Of a DNA stretch of 64,000 nucleotides, positions 26,184-34,639 are shown one piece after another. How positions within the stretch are numbered: position 1 is the stretch's first letter; the number at the start of each line of letters is the position of its first letter. A program made the position numbers and the translations under genes. A model generated the notes under the pieces. It saw only the letters and a program-made list of their open reading frames with translations. It ran no database searches and was not told the origin of the DNA. The stretch comes from Streptomyces sp. A 4/2 (GTDB lineage Bacteria; Actinomycetota; Actinomycetes; Streptomycetales; Streptomycetaceae), in NCBI RefSeq assembly GCF_940670765.1, contig NZ_CALNVW010000031.1, forward strand, positions 62,001-126,000. The letters run 5' to 3'.

Positions 26184-28415
26184 GTGCTCGCACCTGACGA
26201 GGTACCCGCCACCAGCGCGGTCCGTACCGCTCCGCGTATCTGCCCGCTCTGCGAAGCCACCTGCGGACTCACCCTCACCATCGAGGGGACCAGCGTCACC
26301 GGGGCCCGCGGTGACCGCGACGACGTCTTCAGCCGCGGCTTCATCTGCCCCAAGGGCGCCTCGTTCGGCGAGCTCGACGCCGACCCCGACCGGCTGCGCG
26401 CCCCGCTGATCCGTCAGGGCGGCGCCCTCCGGCAGGCGGGCTGGCAGGAGGCCTTCGACCTGATCGCCGAGCGGATGCGGCCGTTGATCCAGGAGCACGG
26501 TCCGCACGCCGTGGGCGTCGTCCTCGGCAACCCGAACGTCCACACCGTCGCCGGGGCCCTCTACCCGCCCGCCCTGCTCGCCGCGCTGGGCACCCACAGC
26601 CTCTTCACCGCGAGCACCCTCGACCAGATGCCGAAACACGTGTCCAGCGGACTGCTCTTCGGCGATCCGCTCGCCATCGCGGTGCCCGACCTGGACCGTA
26701 CGGACCACCTGCTGCTCCTCGGCGCCAACCCCCTGGAGTCCAACGGCAGTCTGTGCACCGCCGGGGACTTCCCCGGCAGACTCAAGGCGCTCCGCCGCCG
26801 CGGCGGCACCCTCACCGTCGTCGACCCCCGCCGGACGCGCACGGCGAAAATGGCGGACCGGCATCTCGCCATCCGGCCCGGCGCCGACGCCCTGCTGCTC
26901 GCCGCCCTCGTCCACACCCTCTTCGACGAGAAGCTCACCGCCCTCGGAGCGCTCACCGACCACGTCCAGGACCTGGACGAAGTCGAGCAAGCCGTACGGG
27001 ACTTCACCCCCGAAGCCGTCGCCGGGCCCTGCGACCTGGACGCCGTCACGATCCGTACCCTCGCCCGCGACCTCGCCGCCGCTCCCACGGCCGCCGTCTA
27101 CGGCCGGGTCGGCAGCAGCACCGTCGAGTTCGGCACCCTGGCCAACTGGCTGGTCGACGTGCTCAACATCCTCACCGGCAACCTCGACCGGCCGGGCGGC
27201 GTCCTCTTCCCGCTCTCCGCCACCGGCCGGGCACCGCGCCCCGCGGCCCCCGGCAAGGGCTTCGAACTCGGCCGCTGGCGGAGCAGGGTGAGCGGACACC
27301 CCGAGGCCAAGGGCGAACTGCCCATGACCGCGCTGGCCGAGGAGATCGAGACACCCGGCGAGGGGCAGATCCGCGCCCTGATCTCCATCGCCGCGAATCC
27401 GGTGCTCTCCGCACCCGACGGGGAGCGCCTCGACCGGGCTCTGGCCGGGCTCGACTTCATGGTGAGCATCGACCCGTACCTCAACGAGACCTCGCGCCAC
27501 GCGGATGTGGTGCTGCCCCCGCCGCCGCCCTCGCAGAGTGCCCACTTCGACTTCGTCTTCAACGCGCTGGCCGTGCGCAACCAGGTCCGCTACTCACGGC
27601 CCGCCGTGCCCCTCGACCCGGGGCTGCTCGACGAGAGCGAGATCCACGCCCGGCTGATCCTGGCCCTGGGGGAGATGCACGGCAGCGACCCCGCCCAGGT
27701 CGACGCCGCGATCATCGGCCGGACGCTCAGCAGGGCGGGCGCACCCGCGGAACTGGCCGGGCAGCTCACCGGGCGAACCGGGCCCGAACGGCGCCTCGAT
27801 CTGATGCTGCGCCTGGGCCCGTACGGCCTCACCCTCGACCAGCTCGTGGACCAGCCGCACGGAATCGATCTGGGACCGCTGCGGCCACGCGTACCGGAGG
27901 TGCTCAGGACCCGCAGCGGGCGCATCGAACTCCTCCCGGCCCCCCTCGCGGCCGATCTGCCCCGGCTGCGCCGCTCGCTGACCGCGCGGCCCGCGCCGCT
28001 GGTCCTCGTCGGCCGCCGTCATCTGCGCTCCAACAACAGCTGGATGCACAACCTTCCGGCCCTCAACGGCGGCTCCAACGTCTGCACCCTCCAGATCGCT
28101 CCGCAGGACGCCGCCCGGCTCGGGCTCACCGACGGCGACCGGGCCAGGGTCCGTTCGGCGGGCGGCGAACTCGATGTACCGGTGGAGGTGACCGACGCGG
28201 TCAGGGCCGGAGTGGTGAGCCTGCCGCACGGCTGGGGGCACGACAGGAAGGGCACCCGGACGGCCGTCGCAGCCGCCCGCCCCGGGGTCAATGTGAACCA
28301 GTTGCTCGACGGTTCCCTGATCGATCCGCTTTCCGGGACCGCTGTGCTGAACGGATTCCCGGTCGAGGTGGAAAGGTCCGTTCAGGCCATTCCCAACCCC
28401 TCGGTATGCGGTTAG
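26184..28415 (+). CDS. Molybdopterin oxidoreductase (DMSO reductase superfamily)
   Basis: A 743-residue molybdenum enzyme. The N-terminal [4Fe-4S] site is Cys20-x2-Cys23-x3-Cys27 with Cys55 in FICPKG. The three molybdopterin domains follow, and the C-terminal dinucleotide-binding domain begins near residue 600 (LVGRRHLRSNNSWMHNLP). No twin-Arg signal, so it is cytoplasmic. It lacks an obvious FdhF Sec/Cys signature, and no electron-transfer subunit gene is adjacent, so the substrate is unknown. GTG at 26184 is preceded by GGGAGGG; the frame is open far upstream without homology. An ABC ATPase gene follows after 62 bp. An acyl-CoA-type TetR operator precedes it. Confidence 0.87.
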   Translation: MLAPDEVPATSAVRTAPRICPLCEATCGLTLTIEGTSVTGARGDRDDVFSRGFICPKGASFGELDADPDRLRAPLIRQGGALRQAGWQEAFDLIAERMRPLIQEHGPHAVGVVLGNPNVHTVAGALYPPALLAALGTHSLFTASTLDQMPKHVSSGLLFGDPLAIAVPDLDRTDHLLLLGANPLESNGSLCTAGDFPGRLKALRRRGGTLTVVDPRRTRTAKMADRHLAIRPGADALLLAALVHTLFDEKLTALGALTDHVQDLDEVEQAVRDFTPEAVAGPCDLDAVTIRTLARDLAAAPTAAVYGRVGSSTVEFGTLANWLVDVLNILTGNLDRPGGVLFPLSATGRAPRPAAPGKGFELGRWRSRVSGHPEAKGELPMTALAEEIETPGEGQIRALISIAANPVLSAPDGERLDRALAGLDFMVSIDPYLNETSRHADVVLPPPPPSQSAHFDFVFNALAVRNQVRYSRPAVPLDPGLLDESEIHARLILALGEMHGSDPAQVDAAIIGRTLSRAGAPAELAGQLTGRTGPERRLDLMLRLGPYGLTLDQLVDQPHGIDLGPLRPRVPEVLRTRSGRIELLPAPLAADLPRLRRSLTARPAPLVLVGRRHLRSNNSWMHNLPALNGGSNVCTLQIAPQDAARLGLTDGDRARVRSAGGELDVPVEVTDAVRAGVVSLPHGWGHDRKGTRTAVAAARPGVNVNQLLDGSLIDPLSGTAVLNGFPVEVERSVQAIPNPSVCG

Positions 28416-28477
28416 TTTGCGGACCGGTCGTCACATCAGTTCACAGCCGTCGCGCTGATCGCCCCGAGCGGAATTCC

Positions 28478-29818
28478 ATGTCTCGCGCCATCTCTCTTCG
28501 CAGCGTCTCCAAGTCCTACGACCGTGGCGTCCGCGCCGTGGACCGTGTCTCCCTCGACGTGGAACCGGGCGAGTTCCTGGTGCTGCTGGGCCCCTCGGGA
28601 TGCGGGAAGTCGACCGTCCTGCGCATGGTGGCCGGGCTGGAGGACATCACCGAGGGCGAGCTGCTGCTCGACGGCGCGTACGCCAACCACCTGCCGCCGG
28701 GAGAGCGCGGGATGGCCATGGTCTTCCAGAACTTCGCCCTCTACCCGAGCATGACCAGCCGCGACAACATCGGTTTCCCGCTCCGCTTCGAGGCACCCGG
28801 GGAGGACTCCGGCCCGCGGGTCGAGGCGACCGCCCGGATGCTCGGCATCGAGGACATCCTGGACCGCTACCCCGGCCAGCTCTCCGGCGGCGAACGGCAG
28901 CGCGTCGCCATGGGGCGGGCGATCTCGCGGCGCCCGTCGGTCTTCCTGATGGACGAGCCGCTGTCGAACCTCGACGCCAAGCTGCGCAACCATCTGCGGG
29001 CCGAGATCGCGCACCTCACCCGCGAGTTGGGTGTCACGACCGTGTACGTCACCCACGACCAGTCCGAGGCGATGTCACTCGGGGACCGGGTCGCGGTCAT
29101 GCGCGGCGGGGTGCTCCAGCAGGTCAGTCGGCCACGTGAGGCGTACGGACTGCCGGAGAACGTCTTCGTCGCCGCGTTCATCGGCACCCCGCGCATCAAT
29201 CTGCTGCAGGCCGTCGTGCACGCGCCGCTGGAGGGCGCGATGTCGATCGATCTCGGCCGGCAGCGGCTGCGGCTGCCCGAACCGCTCAGTACCGACCACC
29301 AGTTGCTCCGGATCCAGCAGGGCAGACAGCTCATCGTGGGCCTGCGCTCGGAGGCCGTACGGATCGCTCCGCCCAGCCAGGCCCGCCCCGGCGAGGTCCC
29401 GATCAGCGGTCTGGTCGAGCACCTGGAGTACCAGGGGCACGAGGCGCTGGTGCACCTCGACACCGGCTCGCGGCCCGCCGTCGTACCCGACCTGGAGTCG
29501 CCCCGCGCAGCCCCGCCGTCGCGGCGCCGCAGGAACCCCCCGCCGGGCGTACTGAACCGGATCAAGGCGCGTGCCGAGCGGCACGTCTCGGGACCCGTCG
29601 TGGTCCTCGACGAGCCCCAGGCCCCCCGCCCGGTGCACGCCCCGGACCGGCCCACGCTCGGGGGAAGCGACCTGGTGGTGCGCACCAGCCCCGATCTCCG
29701 GGTGCGGACCGGCGCGCAGGTGCCGCTCCTCGTCGACCTCGCCCACCTGTACGTCTTCGACCACTACGGGCGCAGGATCTGCCCGGCGCCGGCGGACCTG
29801 CCCGGACTCGACGTCTGA
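28478..29818 (+). CDS. ABC transporter ATP-binding protein, MalK/UgpC type, without adjacent permeases
   Basis: A 446-residue ATPase of the sugar-importer class. Walker A is GPSGCGKST, Q-loop MVFQNFALYPSM, signature LSGGERQRVAMGRAI, Walker B SVFLMDEPLSNLD, and the H-loop VTHDQSEA. The C-terminal OB-fold region carries an unusual Arg/Pro-rich insertion (near residues 345-375). No permease or solute-binding gene is near. It may serve distant importers as MsiK does for several Streptomyces sugar systems, but it is not clearly MsiK. It has only a weak ribosome site before the ATG and follows the molybdenum enzyme by 62 bp, possibly in one transcript. Confidence 0.85.
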   Translation: MSRAISLRSVSKSYDRGVRAVDRVSLDVEPGEFLVLLGPSGCGKSTVLRMVAGLEDITEGELLLDGAYANHLPPGERGMAMVFQNFALYPSMTSRDNIGFPLRFEAPGEDSGPRVEATARMLGIEDILDRYPGQLSGGERQRVAMGRAISRRPSVFLMDEPLSNLDAKLRNHLRAEIAHLTRELGVTTVYVTHDQSEAMSLGDRVAVMRGGVLQQVSRPREAYGLPENVFVAAFIGTPRINLLQAVVHAPLEGAMSIDLGRQRLRLPEPLSTDHQLLRIQQGRQLIVGLRSEAVRIAPPSQARPGEVPISGLVEHLEYQGHEALVHLDTGSRPAVVPDLESPRAAPPSRRRRNPPPGVLNRIKARAERHVSGPVVVLDEPQAPRPVHAPDRPTLGGSDLVVRTSPDLRVRTGAQVPLLVDLAHLYVFDHYGRRICPAPADLPGLDV

Positions 29819-29847
29819 TCCGTGGCGGGGCGTGTCCTGGCGCCGGA

Positions 29848-29866
29848 AAACTAACGGCGCTAGTTT
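29848..29866. promoter_or_regulatory. TetR-type operator before the aldehyde dehydrogenase
   Basis: AAACTAACGGCGCTAGTTT is palindromic at 16 of 19 positions and lies 102 bp before the aldehyde dehydrogenase start. A related site is at 33342-33360 between a TetR and an acyl-CoA dehydrogenase. Confidence 0.65.
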
Positions 29867-29968
29867 GGGTGCTGGACGACTCACGCGGACGGCCTACGTG
29901 AACGGCTCATGGGGTCACGTCGCGTGTACGACGCGGCGGTACCTCGCCGGAGGCTCTGGAGGAGTGCG

Positions 29969-31363
29969 ATGAAGGCCCACGACGGGATGTACATCGGCGG
30001 CGAGTGGCGGGCCGCCGCGGGCCAGGACACCATCGCGGTGGTGAATCCCGCGGACGAGCAGGTCATCGGCCGGGTCCCGGCCGGTACGCCGCAGGACGTG
30101 GACACCGCGGTGCGGGCCGCCCGCGCGGCTCTGCCAGGCTGGGCCGCGACCCCGCCCGCCGAGCGGGCCGCGCGGATCGCCGCCCTGCGGGACGCCCTCG
30201 TCGCCCGCAAGGACGAGATCGCCGAGACCGTCACCGCGGAACTCGGCTCACCGCTGCCGTTCTCGCAGACGGTGCACGCGGGCCTGCCGGCCCTGGTCGC
30301 GGGGTCGTACGCCGAACTGGCCGCCACCTACCCCTTCGAGGAGAAGGTCGGCAACTCCACCGTCCTCTCCGAACCGGTCGGCGTCGTCGGCGCGATCACC
30401 CCCTGGAACTACCCGCTGCACCAGATCGTGGCCAAGGTGGCCCCGGCGCTCGCCGCGGGCTGCACGGTCGTACTGAAACCGGCCGAGGACACCCCGCTGA
30501 CGGCCCAGCTGTTCGCCGAGGCCACCGGCGAAGCGGGCCTGCCCGCCGGGGTGTTCAACCTCGTCACCGGGACCGGTCCCGTCGCGGGCCAGGCCCTGGC
30601 CGGTCACGACGGCGTCGACCTGGTCTCCTTCACCGGGTCCACCGCCGTGGGCCGGCAGATCGGCGCGGTCGCGGGCGCGGCCATCAAGCGGGTCGCCCTG
30701 GAACTCGGCGGCAAGTCCGCCAACGTGATCCTCCCGAGCGCCGACCTGGCCAAGGCCGTCCATGTCGGGATCGCCAACGTCATGGGCAACTCCGGCCAGA
30801 CGTGCAGTGCCTGGACGCGGATGCTGGTCCACCGCGACCAGTACGAGGAGGCGGTGGCCCTCGCCGCCGCCGCGATCGGCAAGTACGTACCGGGCGAGCG
30901 GGTCGGGCCACTGGTCAACGCCAAGCAGCAGGCCCGCGTGCGCGGCTACATAGCGAAGGGCGTCGAGGAGGGCGCCCGGCTCGTGGCGGGCGGCCCCGAG
31001 GCGCCGCTGGACCGGGGCTACTACGTCAGCCCGACCCTCTTCGCCGATGTCACCCCGGAGATGACCATCGCGCAGGAGGAGATCTTCGGCCCGGTCGTCT
31101 CGATCCTCCGGTACGAGGACGAGGAGGACGCCCTGCGGATCGCGAACGCAACCGTCTACGGCCTCGCGGGCGCCGTCTGGGCCGCGGACGAGGCGGAGGC
31201 CGTCGCCTTCGCCCGGCGGATGGACACCGGCCAGGTCGACATCAACGGCGGCCGGTTCAACCCGCGTGCCCCCTTCGGCGGTTACAAGCAGTCCGGCGTC
31301 GGCCGTGAACTCGGCTCGCACGGCCTCGCCGAGTACCTCCAGACCAAGTCGCTCCAGTTCTGA
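29969..31363 (+). CDS. NAD(P)-dependent aldehyde dehydrogenase
   Basis: A 464-residue aldehyde dehydrogenase. The motifs TPWNYPL, the general base in LELGGKSAN, and catalytic Cys279 in GNSGQTCSAW are visible. The C-terminal INGGRFNPRAPFGGYKQSGVGRE is typical. It oxidises aldehydes to carboxylates; with the next gene (alcohol dehydrogenase) it could convert an alcohol to an acid. The ATG at 29969 has GGAGGAG at good spacing. Expression is probably controlled by the TetR at 32657, whose promoter shares the AAACTA-type operator. Confidence 0.93.
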   Translation: MKAHDGMYIGGEWRAAAGQDTIAVVNPADEQVIGRVPAGTPQDVDTAVRAARAALPGWAATPPAERAARIAALRDALVARKDEIAETVTAELGSPLPFSQTVHAGLPALVAGSYAELAATYPFEEKVGNSTVLSEPVGVVGAITPWNYPLHQIVAKVAPALAAGCTVVLKPAEDTPLTAQLFAEATGEAGLPAGVFNLVTGTGPVAGQALAGHDGVDLVSFTGSTAVGRQIGAVAGAAIKRVALELGGKSANVILPSADLAKAVHVGIANVMGNSGQTCSAWTRMLVHRDQYEEAVALAAAAIGKYVPGERVGPLVNAKQQARVRGYIAKGVEEGARLVAGGPEAPLDRGYYVSPTLFADVTPEMTIAQEEIFGPVVSILRYEDEEDALRIANATVYGLAGAVWAADEAEAVAFARRMDTGQVDINGGRFNPRAPFGGYKQSGVGRELGSHGLAEYLQTKSLQF

Positions 31364-31398
31364 CCCGGCCTTCCGGTTCCGCCCCGGCTCTTCACCTC

Positions 31399-31424
31399 CG
31401 GCCCGGTTCTCCGGTTCCGGGCCG
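31399..31424 (+). terminator. Intra-operon hairpin between aldehyde and alcohol dehydrogenase genes
   Basis: CGGCCCGG and CCGGGCCG pair perfectly around a 10-nt loop. It lies 36 nt after one gene and 35 nt before the next, so it may lower downstream expression or protect the upstream transcript. Confidence 0.4.
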
Positions 31425-31458
31425 CAAGCCCTCCCGTCCGAGCAAGGAGTACGTGAAC

Positions 31459-32538
31459 GTGGTCCGCGCCGCCGTCCTGCCCGCTGTCGGTTCTCCCCTG
31501 GAGATCACCGACATCGAACTCCCCGAGCCCGGCCCCGGCCAGGTGCGGGTCCGTCTCGCCGCCGCCGGGGTCTGCCACTCCGACCTCTCCCTCACCAACG
31601 GCACCATGCGGGTGCCCACCCCCGCCGTCCTCGGCCACGAGGGCGCGGGCACCGTCGTCTCTGTCGGTGAAGGCGTCACCCATGTCGCGCCCGGCACCGG
31701 CGTGGTGCTCAACTGGGCACCTTCCTGCGGAAGTTGCCCCCCGTGCAGGCTGGGCGAGGTGTGGCTCTGCGTCAACGCGCTCGCGGGCGCGGGCCGTGTC
31801 CACGCCCGCACGGCCGACGGTACGGAGCTGCACCCGGGCCTGAACGTCGCGGCGTTCGCCGAGGAGACGGTCGTCGCCGCCGACTGTGTCCTCCCGGTGC
31901 CGGACGGCATCCCGCTCACCGATGCGGCGCTCCTCGGCTGCGCGGTCCTCACCGGGTACGGCGCGATCCACCACTCCGCGCGGGTCCGTGCGGGCGAGAC
32001 GGTCGCGGTCCTCGGTGCCGGCGGTGTCGGGCTCGCCACGCTCCAGTCCGCCCGGATCGCCGGGGCGTCGGTGATCGTCGCGGTCGATGTCTCGCCGGAG
32101 AAGGAGGAGTTGGCGCGGGCGGCCGGAGCCACCGAGTTCGTGGTCGCGTCCGGCACGACGGCCAAGGACATCCGGAAGCTCACCGGCGGGTCCGGGGTGG
32201 ATGTCGCCGTCGAGTGCGTCGGCCGCGCGGTGACGATCCGTACGGCCTGGGAGTCGACGCGGCGCGGTGGCCGCACCACGGTGGTCGGCATCGGCGGCAA
32301 GGACCAGCAGGTCACGTTCAACGCACTGGAGATCTTCCACTGGGGGCGCACCCTCTCCGGCTGCGTCTACGGGAACTGCGACCCGGCGGTGGACCTACCG
32401 GTGCTGGCCGGGCATGTGCGGGCGGGGCGCCTCGACCTGGCCGCGCTGGTCACCGAACGCATCGCGCTCGACGGGATTCCGGCCGCCTTCGAGAACATGA
32501 TCGCGGGCAGGGGAGGCCGGGCGCTGGTGGTGTTCTGA
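31459..32538 (+). CDS. Zinc-dependent alcohol dehydrogenase
   Basis: A 359-residue medium-chain dehydrogenase of the class III-like type. Catalytic zinc ligands lie in GVCHSDL and GHEGAG; the structural zinc is bound by CGSCPPCRLGEVWLC. The NAD(P) fold has VLGAGGVGL. It most likely interconverts alcohols and aldehydes, feeding the aldehyde dehydrogenase gene 95 bp upstream. Two GTG codons are possible. The second (31459) sits 9 nt after AAGGAG and is preferred, while the first is only 3 nt away. The locus ends in a 118-bp region convergent with a TetR and containing copy 3 of the dispersed element. Confidence 0.92.
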   Translation: MVRAAVLPAVGSPLEITDIELPEPGPGQVRVRLAAAGVCHSDLSLTNGTMRVPTPAVLGHEGAGTVVSVGEGVTHVAPGTGVVLNWAPSCGSCPPCRLGEVWLCVNALAGAGRVHARTADGTELHPGLNVAAFAEETVVAADCVLPVPDGIPLTDAALLGCAVLTGYGAIHHSARVRAGETVAVLGAGGVGLATLQSARIAGASVIVAVDVSPEKEELARAAGATEFVVASGTTAKDIRKLTGGSGVDVAVECVGRAVTIRTAWESTRRGGRTTVVGIGGKDQQVTFNALEIFHWGRTLSGCVYGNCDPAVDLPVLAGHVRAGRLDLAALVTERIALDGIPAAFENMIAGRGGRALVVF

Positions 32539-32579
32539 GGGTGGTCGAGCGCACCAGGGCCGAGCTCCGCAGGACCGCT

Positions 32580-32594
32580 CAGGGCCTCTCGTCC
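32580..32594 (+). repeat. Copy 3 of dispersed AGGGYCTYTCG element
   Basis: CAGGGCCTCTCGTCC, followed by GGATCAGG, in the convergent gap between alcohol dehydrogenase and TetR. The trailing GATCAGG is also seen after the copy at 48319. Confidence 0.5.
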
Positions 32595-32656
32595 GGATCA
32601 GGGTCGGGCGGCGGCAGAGGGGGCACGTTCTCCGGTGGCCGTGCCTCCAGGGTGCG

Positions 32657-33313
32657 TCAGTGAACCTTAGGCGCGGGCCGAACGGTCTCGTACTGCAGCG
32701 CCAGGCCGTCCACCAGCGCCCTGAGCCCCGTCTCGAAGGCGCCCTCGTCGACCTTCTGCTGCCGGTCGGCGAGCAGATGGGCCTGCCCGAGGTGCGGGTA
32801 GTCCGCCGGGTCGTACGCCGTCTCGTCGTCGACGAAGCCGCGGGCGAACGAGCCGAGCGCCGAGCCGGTGACGAAGTACCGCATCAGCGCCCCGATGTAG
32901 GTCGCCTGAGCGGGCGGCCAGCCCGCCCGGACCATCGCGCCGAACACCGCGTCGGCCACCCGCAGCCCCGCGGGGCGGCGGCCGGGGCCCCGTGCCAGTA
33001 CCGGCACCACGTTGGGGTGCTCGGTGAGGGCCGCCCGGTAGGAGACGGCCCAGTCGTGCAGCGCCGTCCGCCAGTCGCGGGTGTCGTCCTCGTCGAACAT
33101 CGACAGGTCGATCTGCGCGGAGAGGGCGTCGGCGACCGCTTCGAGGATCTCGTCCTTGGTGCGGAAGTGGTTGTAGAGCGAGGGCCCGCTGACCCCCAGT
33201 TCGGCGGCGAGCCGACGGGTGGAGACGGCCCCGAGCCCCTCGGAGTCCACGAGGGCGCTCGCGGTCGCGACGATGCGCTCCCTGCTGAGGAGGGGCTTGC
33301 GTGGGCGGGCCAT
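32657..33313 (-). CDS. TetR-family transcriptional regulator of the alcohol/aldehyde/acyl-CoA genes
   Basis: A 218-residue repressor. The N-terminal helix-turn-helix contains STRRLAAELGVSGPSLYNHFRTKDEI; the C-terminal part is of the TetR_C_1-like kind (PNVVPVLARGPGRRPAGLRVAD). It is divergent from the acyl-CoA dehydrogenase at 33376. The 62-bp gap contains AAACTAGCAGTGCTAATTA, related to the palindrome before the aldehyde dehydrogenase. The simplest reading is a repressor controlling itself, the acyl-CoA dehydrogenase and the aldehyde/alcohol dehydrogenase pair. MARPRKP at 33313 is preferred over an ATG three codons upstream. Confidence 0.85.
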   Translation of the reverse strand: MARPRKPLLSRERIVATASALVDSEGLGAVSTRRLAAELGVSGPSLYNHFRTKDEILEAVADALSAQIDLSMFDEDDTRDWRTALHDWAVSYRAALTEHPNVVPVLARGPGRRPAGLRVADAVFGAMVRAGWPPAQATYIGALMRYFVTGSALGSFARGFVDDETAYDPADYPHLGQAHLLADRQQKVDEGAFETGLRALVDGLALQYETVRPAPKVH

Positions 33314-33341
33314 GGCGCACATAGTAGGGCCTGCCAGCTGA

Positions 33342-33360
33342 AAACTAGCAGTGCTAATTA
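33342..33360. promoter_or_regulatory. TetR-type operator between TetR and acyl-CoA dehydrogenase
   Basis: AAACTAGCAGTGCTAATTA shares 13 of 19 positions with the site at 29848, including AAACTA and the inverted GCTA. It lies 28 bp from the TetR start and 15 bp from the dehydrogenase start. Confidence 0.6.
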
Positions 33361-33375
33361 AAACGAGGTGCCCCC

Positions 33376-34527
33376 ATGAACCTGGAGCTCAGTGAGGAGC
33401 AGTCCGCCGTACAGCAGCTCGCCCAGGACTTCGTACGGCGCGAGATCAGCCCGTACGTCGTCGAGTGGGACCGCGCCGAGAGCGTCGACCGCTCCCTGGT
33501 GCGCAAGCTCGGCGAGGTGGGCTTCCTCGGGCTGACGGTCCCCGAGGAGTACGGGGGCTCCGGCGGCGACCACCTCTCGTACTGCCTCGTCACCGAGGAA
33601 CTGGGCCGTGGCGACTCCTCGGTGCGCGGCATCGTCTCGGTCTCGCTGGGGCTGGTGGCCAAGACCGTCGCGCACTGGGGCAGCGAGGAGCAGAAGCGGC
33701 GCTGGCTGCCCGGCCTGACCTCCGGCGAACTGATCGGCTGCTTCGGCCTCACCGAGCCGGGCACCGGATCCGACGCCGGGAACCTCACCACACGGGCCGT
33801 CCGGGACGGCGGCGACTACGTCGTCAACGGCTCCAAGATGTTCATCACCAACGGCACCTGGGCCGATGTGGTGCTCCTCTTCGCACGCTCCACGGACGCC
33901 CCGGGCCACCGCGGGGTGTCCGCGTTCCTGGTCCCCACCGACACTCCGGGACTCACCCGCCGCACCGTCCACGGCAAGCTCGGGCTGCGCGGCCAGGCCA
34001 CCGCCGAGCTGACCTTCGAGGACGTACGGATCCCGGCCGCCGCGATGCTGGCCCCCGAGGGCAAGGGCTTCTCGGTCGCGATGTCCGCGCTGGCGAAGGG
34101 GCGGATGTCGGTGGCCGCGGGCTGTGTGGGCATCGCGCAGGCGGCGCTCGACTGCGCGGTGGCGTACGCGACCGAACGCGAGCAGTTCGGCAGGACCATC
34201 GCCCACCACCAACTCGTCCAGGAGCTGATCACCGACATCGCGGTGGATGTGGACGCCGCCCGACTGCTGACCTGGCGGGTCGCCGATCTGATCGACCGGG
34301 GGGAGCCGTTCGCCACCGAGTCGTCCAAGGCGAAACTCTTCGCTTCGGAGGCCGCCGTACGGGCCGCGAACAACGCCCTCCAGGTCTTCGGCGGTTACGG
34401 CTACATCGACGAGTACCCGGTGGGCAAGCTGCTGCGCGACGCCCGGGTGATGACGCTGTACGAGGGCACCAGCCAGATCCAGAAGCTCGTCATCGGCCGT
34501 GCGCTGACCGGGGTTTCCGCGTTCTGA
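33376..34527 (+). CDS. Acyl-CoA dehydrogenase
   Basis: A 383-residue FAD flavoprotein of beta-oxidation type. It has the FGLTEPGTGSDAG substrate/FAD loop near residue 120, TNGTWADV, and the family signature ending FGGYGYIDEYPVGKLLRDAR. The catalytic base is Glu363 in LYEGTSQIQ, as in short/medium-chain enzymes. The chain-length preference is not readable. It starts with an ATG after GAGGTG, immediately behind a TetR-type operator. Its stop codon is the first base triplet of a 6x13-bp tandem repeat. Confidence 0.93.
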   Translation: MNLELSEEQSAVQQLAQDFVRREISPYVVEWDRAESVDRSLVRKLGEVGFLGLTVPEEYGGSGGDHLSYCLVTEELGRGDSSVRGIVSVSLGLVAKTVAHWGSEEQKRRWLPGLTSGELIGCFGLTEPGTGSDAGNLTTRAVRDGGDYVVNGSKMFITNGTWADVVLLFARSTDAPGHRGVSAFLVPTDTPGLTRRTVHGKLGLRGQATAELTFEDVRIPAAAMLAPEGKGFSVAMSALAKGRMSVAAGCVGIAQAALDCAVAYATEREQFGRTIAHHQLVQELITDIAVDVDAARLLTWRVADLIDRGEPFATESSKAKLFASEAAVRAANNALQVFGGYGYIDEYPVGKLLRDARVMTLYEGTSQIQKLVIGRALTGVSAF

Positions 34528-34602
34528 CCACCAGGGCTGATCATCAGGGCTGACCGCCAGGCCTGACCGCCAGGCCTGAGTACGCGGCCTGAGTATCCGG
34601 GC
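34525..34602 (+). repeat. Six imperfect 13-bp tandem repeats starting at a stop codon
   Basis: Units begin TGA and run TGACCACCAGGGC, TGATCATCAGGGC, TGACCGCCAGGCC (twice), TGAGTACGCGGCC and TGAGTATCCGGGC. The first TGA is the stop codon of the acyl-CoA dehydrogenase. Because 13 is not a multiple of three, the TGAs fall in all three frames. Confidence 0.85.
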
Positions 34603-34639
34603 GGATGTGGCACCGGGCGCGTCCGCCGATGCTGGCGGT

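Noticed and set aside
25692..27545. 617-residue minus-strand ORF over the TetR and molybdopterin genes
   Set aside because: Antisense shadow; the plus strand has iron-sulfur and molybdopterin motifs.
32600..32650. Terminator between alcohol dehydrogenase and TetR
   Set aside because: Only a 6-bp GGCACG/CGTGCC pairing, too weak to call.
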